Assembly (NCBI GenBank): GCA_031263965.1
Contig: JAISES010000502.1
Location: 1 to 12,036 of the forward strand
DNA: 12,036 nt
Origin: Prevotella sp.
GTDB lineage: Bacteria; Bacteroidota; Bacteroidia; Bacteroidales; Dysgonomonadaceae
Direction: 5' to 3'
The position numbers were made by a program, and so were the translations under genes. The notes beneath the pieces are model-generated. The model had not been told where the DNA came from. It searched no databases and worked only from the letters and a program-made list of their open reading frames with translations. Below are positions 6,664-12,036 of the stretch, in pieces (within the stretch, counting starts at the first letter, position 1; every line of letters begins with the position of its first letter).

Positions 6664-6849
6664 TTAAACTGCTGCACCTTTTTCTATTGCCAATTTTCCG
6701 CGATAGTATCCGCATTCAGGGCAAACAGTGTGGAATACATGCCAGGAGCCACAGTTGGAGCATACTGCCAATGTAGGTACTACTGCTTTATCGTGAGTTC
6801 TTCTTTTAGCTGTTCTAGCCTTTGATTGTCTACGTTTCGGATGTGCCAT
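6664..6849 (-). CDS. rpmF: 50S ribosomal protein L32, zinc-ribbon form
   Basis: A small basic protein of 61 residues of the large ribosomal subunit. The N-terminus MAHPKRRQSKARTAKRRTHDK is the conserved L32 rRNA-binding segment. Two CxxC pairs, Cys30/Cys33 (CSNC) and Cys43/Cys46 (CPEC), make a zinc ribbon, so this is the zinc-containing (C+) version, not the cysteine-free paralogue that some bacteria switch to under zinc limitation. It lies 62 bases downstream of the DUF177 gene and shares its promoter by all appearance; the pairing of a DUF177/YceD gene with rpmF is widespread. An intrinsic terminator follows 19 bases after the stop, which fits a need for more L32 than FabH. Confidence 0.97.
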   Translation of the reverse strand: MAHPKRRQSKARTAKRRTHDKAVVPTLAVCSNCGSWHVFHTVCPECGYYRGKLAIEKGAAV

Positions 6850-6911
6850 ATTTTCTGTTTTATTTAGTTATTTTGTTGTATTTGAATTAGAAAAGTCAAT
6901 TCTCTGTTAAT

Positions 6912-7487
6912 TTAATCGTCGTCTACGGATATATCTTTGAGCGAATCCCAACGAGGATCGCTATAGGATGAATCATCAATTGAGGCATCATCGCTATCTT
7001 CGTCCTGATCATCTTCATCTTCGGAACTCCGGGCCCTGTGCTTATTTAACCTGGAAGACATCGCTTTATTGCATGTTCCGGCAGGATGTGCCTTTTTAGC
7101 CGGCAGACTCAACACTATGAATTCGTACAAAAACCAGGCGATATTTATCTCTCCGTCATCTTCCGGAATTATAACGATTTCATCGCTTTCTTCCGAATAC
7201 TCTTTTCCAAACTTAACGATAAGTTTATTCTTAGTATCTACATCCATGGAAACATCATCCAGACACCTGTCGCAAGGAATCTGAACCGAGCCGGTAATAT
7301 TAAAATTCAATTCAAAAGCCGCAGATGTCTTTTTCAAAGAAACCGCCACTTTCAAATCTCCTTTTTTCACTTCCGCCGTTCCATCGTCTATAAGGGCGAA
7401 GAAACTCTTATCCAAGTCATACCTGAATTCATGTTTACCTTCCGATAAGCCCCTCAGGGGTATATTATATAAGCTAAACTTTCCCAT
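6912..7487 (-). CDS. DUF177 (YceD-like) protein linked to L32 and 23S rRNA accumulation
   Basis: The family, represented by YceD in E. coli and its plant homologues, is linked to 23S rRNA accumulation and is almost always encoded beside rpmF. This 191-residue member has the conserved PCDRCLDD block (Cys72, Cys75) with a further lone Cys139, and a C-terminal tail from about residue 154 that is extremely acidic (many Asp, Glu and Ser), as in other Bacteroidota members. I chose the ATG at 7487, not the upstream one at 7622 that is in the same open frame. MGKFSLYNIPL matches the usual start, AGGA lies just upstream, and a consensus promoter (TACCTTTG, 7518-7525) lies inside the longer version. 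It is the first gene of the DUF177-rpmF-fabH cluster and diverges from the copper module. Confidence 0.9.
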   Translation of the reverse strand: MGKFSLYNIPLRGLSEGKHEFRYDLDKSFFALIDDGTAEVKKGDLKVAVSLKKTSAAFELNFNITGSVQIPCDRCLDDVSMDVDTKNKLIVKFGKEYSEESDEIVIIPEDDGEINIAWFLYEFIVLSLPAKKAHPAGTCNKAMSSRLNKHRARSSEDEDDQDEDSDDASIDDSSYSDPRWDSLKDISVDDD

Positions 7488-7517
7488 GTCCTGATTACAA
7501 TTCAAAAAAGAACGGCG

Positions 7518-7525
7518 CAAAGGTA
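7518..7525 (-). promoter_or_regulatory. -7 box for the DUF177-rpmF transcript
   Basis: On the minus strand TACCTTTG, followed by C, is an exact and strong-looking Bacteroidota -7 box. A TTG (in AATTGTTT, about 24 bases upstream) is a loose -33 candidate. The start site would fall roughly 24-26 bases before the chosen ATG. This box decides the DUF177 start. Confidence 0.7.
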
Positions 7526-7631
7526 CAAAGTTTTTTTCAATAAATAAACAATTTAATTCTAATCTTGAAAGATGTAACGGCTCTGAATTTTTATTTCGTA
7601 ATTTTACAGAGGCGATTAACAATAAATAAAA

Positions 7632-8201
7632 ATGAGTACCGGAATATTATATATAAAGAATATGGTTTGCGACCGTTGCAAGATAGTTGTAAAATCGGAA
7701 CTGGAGAAACTGGGAATAATTCCTTTACATATCGATCTCGGCGAGGTTACCTTAACCTCACCCCTAAACGATGAGCAAAAAACGTCAATAAAAAACAGGC
7801 TGGATTCTCTCGGTTTTGAATTGATCAATGATAAAAAAAGCAGATTGATAGAACAGATAAAAACAACAATCATCGAATTGGTGCATTACAACAATAATGA
7901 ATTGAAGGTAAACTTATCCGACTATCTTAGCGACAAATTACATCACGACTACAATTACATCAGCAACTTATTCTCTGAAATAGAAGGCACTACGATTGAA
8001 AAATACTTTATAGCCCAGAAAATCGAAAAAGTAAAAGAACTATTAGCCTATGACGAACTTACTTTAAGTGAAATAGCCTTTCGCCTGAATTATTCAAGCA
8101 CTGCCCATCTAAGCAATCAGTTCAAAAAAGTTACAGGTCTTACGCCGAGCCACTTCAAGACCATCAAATCGGATAGACGAAAACCTTTGGATAAAGTGTA
8201 A
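7632..8201 (+). CDS. HMA-like CxxC domain fused to AraC-type helix-turn-helix, putative copper-responsive regulator
   Basis: A 189-residue cytoplasmic protein in two parts. Residues about 3-66 resemble a small heavy-metal-associated (HMA, ferredoxin-like) domain. The MVCDRC motif (11-16) with Cys13 and Cys16 sits in the loop where HMA domains hold Cu(I), and the pattern of strands and helices ([37 protein letters not shown]) fits that fold. Residues about 77-176 are an AraC/XylS DNA-binding domain with two helix-turn-helix units ([21 protein letters not shown] and [34 protein letters not shown]). There is no sugar-type sensor domain. It lies 85 bases upstream of copA in the same direction. 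Inference: the CxxC domain senses cytoplasmic copper and the HTH controls copA. Similar proteins occur beside copper ATPases in other Bacteroidota, from memory; I know of no experimentally characterised member. The start is supported by the AT-rich leader and the position of the HMA motif. Confidence 0.85.
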   Translation: MSTGILYIKNMVCDRCKIVVKSELEKLGIIPLHIDLGEVTLTSPLNDEQKTSIKNRLDSLGFELINDKKSRLIEQIKTTIIELVHYNNNELKVNLSDYLSDKLHHDYNYISNLFSEIEGTTIEKYFIAQKIEKVKELLAYDELTLSEIAFRLNYSSTAHLSNQFKKVTGLTPSHFKTIKSDRRKPLDKV

Positions 8202-8214
8202 ATCATATAAATCT

Positions 8215-8248
8215 AAAAAAGAATATTGTAATAGAGACAATCTTTTTT
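8215..8248 (+). terminator. Stem-loop with T-run between the regulator gene and copA
   Basis: AAAAAAGA (8215-8222) pairs with TCTTTTTT (8241-8248), and TTGT (8226-8229) with ACAA (8237-8240). A three-base bulge (ATA) lies on the left side and the loop has seven bases. The weak A/T stem ending in six Ts resembles a leaky intrinsic terminator 13 bases after the regulator stop codon. It would partly uncouple regulator and copA transcription. Confidence 0.45.
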
Positions 8249-8252
8249 CCGC

Positions 8253-8260
8253 CATCTTTG
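8253..8260 (+). promoter_or_regulatory. Candidate -7 box for copA
   Basis: CATCTTTG is one base off TAnnTTTG and lies 26 bases before the copA ATG. A TTG at 8226-8228 is 24 bases upstream, a slightly long spacing for -33. An AT-rich palindrome, TTAATATTAA (8266-8275), follows near the expected start site and could be an operator, but it is short and AT-only. Confidence 0.4.
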
Positions 8261-8286
8261 TTATATTAATATTAACGGGACAAAAT

Positions 8287-10611
8287 ATGGCAACTCTAAA
8301 CAATAAATCGATTCTCAACAATAAATCGATTCTCAACAATAAGAATTTTGGCGGCAAACCGGCATTCGCCCAACCTGACAAAAACATTCTCTTTGCAGAA
8401 GCCCGGGCCATCAAAGCGCATTTTCCGATAAGCGGCATGTCTTGCGCTTCGTGTGTAGTCCATGTTCAATCCGCACTGAGCAAACAACCCGGCGTAACGA
8501 ATGCAACAGTCAATCTGGCAACAGCCACAGCATCCGTAGAGTACCTCCCGTCTGTGACTAATCCGGAAAAACTAAAAAATGCGGTAAACGAAGCCGGATA
8601 TGAACTTATCATAGAAGAAAAAGACGACGCCGAAATAGAAACAATACACAATGAGCATTTATCCGAATTGAAAAAAAATTGGATGTTATCCCTCATTTTT
8701 GCTATTCCCTTAGTCGCCATAGCTATGTTTTTCCACACCATGCCGTATGCGGAGTACATTATGTGGGCGCTATCCACGCCTATTGTCTTCATTTTCGGCA
8801 AACAGTTTTTCGTCGATGCGTGGAAACAAGCAAAACACCTGTCATGCAATATGGACACACTGGTAGCGCTTAGCACAGGAACAGCCTATCTATTCAGCGT
8901 ATTCAACACCTTGTACACTTCTTTCGGTACAAATAAGGGATTAGACCTGCATGCCTACTTTGAAGTGTCCGGCGTAGTTATTGCTTTTGTCCTATTAGGA
9001 AGATACCTTGAAGATAAAGCAAAAAAAGGCACGGCAACAGCCATCAAACAACTGATAGGATTGCAACCCGAAACAGCAACAGTTGTAAAAAACGGACAAT
9101 TCGCAGAGACCCCTATAAAAGAAATACAGACAGGAGATGAAATAGTAGTAAAGCCGGGAGAAAAAATTGCGGTCGATGGAAAGATTGTTAAAGGCAATTC
9201 ATTTATCGACGAAAGTATGATCAGCGGCGAGCCGCTCCCCGTAGAAAAAGGTGAAGGCGAAAAAGTATTTGCCGGAACGATCAATCAAACCGGAAGCTTC
9301 CATTTTGTAGCAGAAAAGGTTGGCAAAAACACCCTGTTGGGCCAAATCATAAAAATGGTGCAAGAAGCACAAGGCAGTCAAGCTCCAATACAAAAGACCG
9401 TAGATAAAATATCCGGCATCTTTATTCCTATTATAGGGATGATTGCTATTATAACATTTTTTGCATGGTTCTTTCTGGCGGAAAGCAATGGTTTTACACA
9501 GGGTTTACTTTCAATGGTTACCGTCCTTGTTATCGCCTGCCCATGTGCACTCGGATTAGCCACACCTACGGCTATTATGGTAGGAATAGGCAAAGGAGCT
9601 GCCAACGGCATTTTGATAAAAGGAGCCGAAGCCTTGGAGAAAACCCGGGAAGCAACAGCTATAGTGCTGGATAAAACAGGTACTATCACAGAGGGGAAAC
9701 CTCATGTAACAAATATAAAATGGTTTGCAGAAGCAACTCCCGAATTAAAAAATATCCTTTACAGCATAGAGTCATACTCGGAACATCCTTTAGCCGATGC
9801 GATAAAAGAACATTTAAATGGCGAGGCCCGGTTATATAAAGATGCAGCGACAACGACAATACCCGGACGAGGCATACTAGGGGAGGTGAAAGGTGAAAAG
9901 TATTTCATCGGCAACATTAAAATGACGGAAGAACAAGGCATTATATTTAAACAAGAAGAAAAAGAATGGATAGAAAGCGAAACAAACAACTCTAACAGCA
10001 TTGCATTATTTACCGGCACAACATCCCTTTTGGCAATAATAGCTATAGCTGACACAATCAAGCCGACATCGCTGGAAGCTATAGAAAAAATGAAATCGCA
10101 AGGATTGAAGGTCTATATGCTTACAGGAGACAGTAAACGCTCTGCTAATCTGATAGCCAACCAAGTTGGCATAGATGAAGAGTATGTAAAAGCGAGTATG
10201 CTTCCGTCCCAAAAAGCAGAATTCATAAAGAAGCTGAAAGATAACGGGGAAATTGTAGCAATGGTTGGCGACGGCATCAACGACAGCGGCGCATTAGCCA
10301 TCGCAGACGTCAGCATCGCAATGGGTAAAGGCAGCGATATAGCAATGGACGTAGCACAAATCACCATCATATCGTCAGACCTCAATAAGCTGCCTCAAGC
10401 GATCAATCTATCCAAAGCCACCGTGAGGACAATCAGACAAAATCTGTTTTGGGCATTTATTTATAATATTATCGGGGTGCCTATTGCAGCCGGAATCCTC
10501 TACCCGATCGACGGATTTCTGCTAAACCCTATGATCGCCGGCGCCGCAATGGCTTTAAGTTCGGTAAGCGTGGTTACAAACAGTTTATTACTAAAAGCCA
10601 AAAAGATATAA
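8287..10611 (+). CDS. copA: Cu(I)-exporting P1B-type ATPase, CopA family
   Basis: An inner-membrane pump of 774 residues that exports cytoplasmic Cu(I) using ATP. After a 48-residue leader comes one HMA domain (about 46-112) with the metal site GMSCASC (Cys53, Cys56). Then come membrane helices 1-4 (about 132-242), the actuator domain with SGEP (313-316, the TGE-loop equivalent), and the transport motif [11 protein letters not shown] with Cys418 and Cys420. The phosphorylation site is DKTGT (Asp462), followed by SEHPLADAI (498-506, nucleotide binding), MLTGDS (611-616) and MVGDGIND (659-666). CPC together with Tyr726-Asn727 in helix 7 and MALSS (755-759) in helix 8 is the Cu(I)/Ag(I) subgroup pattern. 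GDGIND is followed by SGAL where many pumps have APAL. The leader has an unusual repeated LNNKSI motif. The HMA-AraC gene upstream is the likely regulator; a hairpin follows the stop. Confidence 0.95.
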   Translation: MATLNNKSILNNKSILNNKNFGGKPAFAQPDKNILFAEARAIKAHFPISGMSCASCVVHVQSALSKQPGVTNATVNLATATASVEYLPSVTNPEKLKNAVNEAGYELIIEEKDDAEIETIHNEHLSELKKNWMLSLIFAIPLVAIAMFFHTMPYAEYIMWALSTPIVFIFGKQFFVDAWKQAKHLSCNMDTLVALSTGTAYLFSVFNTLYTSFGTNKGLDLHAYFEVSGVVIAFVLLGRYLEDKAKKGTATAIKQLIGLQPETATVVKNGQFAETPIKEIQTGDEIVVKPGEKIAVDGKIVKGNSFIDESMISGEPLPVEKGEGEKVFAGTINQTGSFHFVAEKVGKNTLLGQIIKMVQEAQGSQAPIQKTVDKISGIFIPIIGMIAIITFFAWFFLAESNGFTQGLLSMVTVLVIACPCALGLATPTAIMVGIGKGAANGILIKGAEALEKTREATAIVLDKTGTITEGKPHVTNIKWFAEATPELKNILYSIESYSEHPLADAIKEHLNGEARLYKDAATTTIPGRGILGEVKGEKYFIGNIKMTEEQGIIFKQEEKEWIESETNNSNSIALFTGTTSLLAIIAIADTIKPTSLEAIEKMKSQGLKVYMLTGDSKRSANLIANQVGIDEEYVKASMLPSQKAEFIKKLKDNGEIVAMVGDGINDSGALAIADVSIAMGKGSDIAMDVAQITIISSDLNKLPQAINLSKATVRTIRQNLFWAFIYNIIGVPIAAGILYPIDGFLLNPMIAGAAMALSSVSVVTNSLLLKAKKI
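8296..8343 (+). repeat. 18-bp in-frame tandem repeat in the copA leader
   Basis: Two near-identical 18-bp units (8296-8313 and 8314-8331) plus a partial third (8332-8343) encode [16 protein letters not shown] at residues 4-19. The first and second units differ only at the wobble base of the Leu codon. The copies lie well before the HMA domain and need not affect pump function. Because the unit is a multiple of three, copy changes keep the frame. Confidence 0.9.
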
Positions 10612-10614
10612 AAC

Positions 10615-10645
10615 AAGAAGAGGGGCATTAATTACCCCGCTTCTT
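10615..10645 (+). terminator. Hairpin after copA, probable terminator
   Basis: AAGAAG plus GGGG (10615-10620 and 10622-10625) pair with CCCC plus CTTCTT (10635-10638 and 10640-10645) with one A/G mismatch and a nine-base loop. It begins four bases after the copA stop codon. The sequence after it is not a solid T-run, so strength is uncertain. Confidence 0.6.
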
Positions 10646-10720
10646 ATACTCTGCGCGGGATAGTTTTGTGCATGGGATATAAAAAGGAGGTTCGTGTATG
10701 CCTACTTTTCAGGGTATAAT

Positions 10721-10752
10721 TTTGTGGATATAAAAAAGAATAAGCATATTTG
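10721..10752 (+). promoter_or_regulatory. Promoter with -33 and -7 boxes upstream of the truncated ORF
   Basis: TTTG (10721-10724) is followed after exactly 20 bases by CATATTTG (10745-10752), one base off the -7 consensus, with the favourable C after the box. This is the best complete -33/-7 pair in the window. It points at the short ORF starting at 10787 and also, as an antisense promoter, into the truncated group II intron. Confidence 0.55.
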
Positions 10753-10786
10753 CAAAACCCCATTATTTTTTGCCTGTGCTATTCAA

Positions 10787-10915
10787 ATGAACATGTCCGG
10801 GGACGGAGTTCGGGAACTAAATTACAAACTATTTAAAGAAAACAATCCCCAAATACAAAAAAGAATGCTTGCAGTATATCTAAAAGCATTTTTTTCATCA
10901 GTAATGAGTTTTTAG
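10787..10915 (+). pseudogene. Truncated ORF of 42 codons, possibly the N-terminus of a transposase
   Basis: I do not firmly recognise this. A promoter at 10721-10752 points at the ATG at 10787, so I prefer this start to the in-frame GTG at 10694, which lies upstream of the -33 element. The protein has a helical, basic core, ELNYKLFKENNPQIQKRM, followed by LAVYLKA. This loosely resembles the first helix of the helix-turn-helix in IS630-type transposases (a '...DPRVRRRALALLLL' pattern), after which the expected second helix is missing and the reading ends in FFSSVMSF. Its end overlaps the antisense broken reverse transcriptase by 18 bases. The simplest reading is a gene start cut off by the same event that truncated the intron. 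It could also be a chance ORF. Confidence 0.3.
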
Positions 10916-11500
10916 CCAAAATATTGTATGTTCACCGTAATAGCGTTGACACATGGATTCGTATATACAGGGAACACTGTATTTATAACCATTACCAATA
11001 TAAGACTGAGCACGTCGCAAGGCTTGGTGGGCACTGCGTTTAGGGCGGAAACCAAAGCTGTTGTCACTGAACCGGCGTTCGTAAACAGGACTTAGCACCT
11101 GGCTTATGGATTGTCGAATAAGACGGTCAATAACCGTAGGAATACCTGATTGACGCTTCCCTCCATCCTTAGGGATTTCAACCCCACGGACGGGATGGGG
11201 ACGGTAGCTACCGTCCGGCAAAGAGTTTATCTGTTCATCTTTATGGAGTTTCAGGTAAGGAAGTAAATCTTCCGTTTCCATCTTATCGACGCCTCCACTA
11301 CCACCGTTGGACATAACCTTGTAGGCGCGGTTCATGTTGGCGGGTGGCACAATCCGTTCCAATAAATCATCTTTGGTAAATTGCACTTCCACAAGGTGGT
11401 TTTCAGTTATCCCAATGAAAGTCTGCACTCCGCCATAGCTTTCGGATTCCGTCCTGTCCTTTTGCCGGCAGCTATCACTCTGTGTTGACATTTTCTGCAT
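10898..11500 (-). pseudogene. Group II intron reverse transcriptase/maturase, truncated after the N-terminal part
   Basis: The start is taken at 11500, preceded by AAGGA, instead of the ATG at 11512 which has no ribosome site. The protein begins with the LtrA-type region containing ANMNRAYKVMSNGGSGGVDKME. It continues through YRPHPVRGVEIPKDGGKRQSGIPTVIDRLIRQSISQVL and the RT block SDNSFGFRPKRSAHQAL. In intact relatives the next block is GYKYVVD-L-D-F, carrying the first catalytic Asp. Here homology stops after GYKY or GYKYSV (about 10973-10979) and 24 unrelated residues lead to a stop at 10898. The catalytic YADD block, thumb/maturase domain and intron domains V-VI are all missing, so neither splicing nor retrotransposition is possible. 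Family assignment is sure; the activity is lost. Confidence 0.88.
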
Positions 11501-11931
11501 TCGTTCCTTCATTAGGTAACATTCATTGACTACTCGCTTAAATAAAGTTCAGACCTTCCCCGATTGTCGTTTTTTTTCGGGTACTATGTCCTCTGCTGAC
11601 TTCTCACAGCAAGCTTTACTCCGTGCTTCTGAAAAAAAAACATCTGCACGTCTGTGAAATATCCCCAGTTAAGAATACATTCTTTCCATCTTATGCCTGC
11701 CGGATTTACTTTGGATGTTTCCGGATAGTTATTGGGCTTTGTCTTGTTCAGCAGACTTACCCGCATCCTTTAGCCTTATATCCGGTTTCTGTACGTCAGG
11801 CCGGATGTTTGCCGCTACCTTCCTTCGGATTCCAACTTGTGATGGACACCCTTGGCATTGGCTAAACACTTCCCACTATCAGGGTGTGTAAGGGACTTGC
11901 ACCCATTAGAATATACCCATACTGGGCGAAC
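10975..11931 (-). mobile_element. 5' part of a group II intron (domains I to IV, 3' end deleted)
   Basis: On the minus strand the intron apparently begins at 11931 with GTTCGCCCAG, a variant of the usual GUGYG start. It runs through a structured non-coding stretch of about 420 bases with features typical of bacterial group II intron domain I, such as GGGTGCAAGTCCC (about 11893-11905), GATAGTGGGAAGTG and AATCCGAAGGAAG. A segment AGAGGACATAGTACC then precedes the ORF in domain IV. The reverse transcriptase ORF follows and breaks near 10975. No domain V-like hairpin occurs downstream. The right boundary is inferred from the 5' motif and the adjacent terminator; the left one from loss of protein homology. 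Class (IIC or another) was not determined. Confidence 0.75.
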
Positions 11932-11933
11932 TG

Positions 11934-11973
11934 AAAAAAGCGACAAAAAGAAGAAATCTTCAATTTGTCGCTT
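11934..11973 (-). terminator. Intrinsic terminator immediately upstream of the intron
   Basis: AAGCGACAAA (11938-11947) pairs with TTTGTCGCTT (11964-11973), and AAGAA-type inner bases (11950-11954) pair with 11957-11961 across a small internal AA/AA loop. On the minus strand the stem is followed by six Ts (11934-11939). It probably terminates a minus-strand gene lying beyond the right edge; the 63 bases from 11974 to 12036 show no ORF I can assign. Confidence 0.8.
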
Positions 11974-12036
11974 CCAGTGCGATAAGGTATCCTGTTTACA
12001 TGTTTATGGTAATCATATTCTTACAGACCTGTCCGA

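Noticed and set aside
7581-7611. CTCTG/CAGAG inverted repeat upstream of the HMA-AraC gene as an operator
   Set aside because: The half-sites are only five bases and 21 bases apart, which can occur by chance in AT-rich DNA. I also saw only a weak -7 box (TAATTTTA, 7599-7606).
7488-7622. N-terminal extension of the DUF177 protein to an upstream ATG at 7622 (236 residues)
   Set aside because: The extension crosses a consensus promoter box at 7518-7525, has no family resemblance, and the ATG at 7487 has AGGA upstream and the family-typical start MGKFSLY.
8955-10385. Several open frames of 90-110 codons on the minus strand inside copA
   Set aside because: They are Ser/Ile-rich antisense readings of a well-supported gene, with no start signals or family features.
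10694-10786. GTG start giving a 73-residue ORF
   Set aside because: The GTG lies upstream of the best promoter (10721-10752); transcription would start after it, so the ATG at 10787 is more likely.
11584-11865. Open frames on both strands in the region upstream of the intron ORF
   Set aside because: The region matches group II intron domain I-IV RNA sequence; the frames have no protein resemblance.
11974-12036. Possible 3' end of a minus-strand gene (short frame ending in a TAA near 11998)
   Set aside because: Only about a dozen codons are visible and nothing identifies a gene, although the terminator at 11934-11973 implies one nearby.

Overview
The window looks like a chromosomal segment from a member of the Bacteroidota, probably order Bacteroidales. 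Three things support this. Several start regions carry the Bacteroidota sigma-ABfr type -7 box (TAnnTTTG), for example TATCTTTG before surE, TACCTTTG before the DUF177 gene and TAACTTTG before the alkaline phosphatase. Shine-Dalgarno sequences are mostly weak. The gene content is lipid A synthesis, SurE, a DUF177-rpmF-fabH cluster and an acidic-tailed DUF177 protein. The genus cannot be fixed from the sequence alone.

Layout, left to right. At 1-466 (minus) lies the N-terminal part of a secreted protein resembling S41-type peptidases, cut by the window edge. It is followed by a repeat-rich spacer (467-860) with an imperfect inverted-repeat element, a nested hairpin and a terminator-like stem. 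An orphan secreted protein of 178 residues (861-1397, plus) converges on a secreted PhoA-family alkaline phosphatase (1572-3221, minus). The phosphatase diverges from surE (3357-4130, plus), which is followed by lpxB (4221-5366, plus). lpxB converges on the cluster DUF177 (6912-7487), rpmF (6664-6849) and fabH (5610-6593), all on the minus strand. A 193-bp MITE-like element with 18-bp terminal inverted repeats and a TAA target duplication sits exactly at the fabH stop codon.

Divergent from the DUF177 gene is a two-gene copper module. It consists of a small regulator that joins an HMA-like CxxC domain to an AraC-type helix-turn-helix (7632-8201), and a CopA-type Cu(I) P-type ATPase (8287-10611) whose N-terminus is extended by an 18-bp tandem repeat. 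The likely logic is that the regulator senses cytoplasmic copper with its CxxC motif and controls copA, which exports it. The direction of control (activation or repression) cannot be read from the sequence.

The right end (10612-12036) is a mobile-DNA scar. It holds a short truncated plus-strand ORF with a good promoter. Facing it on the minus strand is the 5' part of a group II intron: RNA domains upstream of the ORF plus the N-terminal third of its reverse transcriptase, broken off near 10975. The intron's apparent 5' end lies immediately downstream of an intrinsic terminator hairpin (11938-11973), the kind of site used by group IIC introns.

No tRNA, rRNA or CRISPR array was seen. The most interesting items are the HMA-AraC fusion next to copA, the stop-codon-preserving MITE, the terminator between rpmF and fabH, the heptamer repeat at the lpxB start, and the truncated intron beside the terminator.
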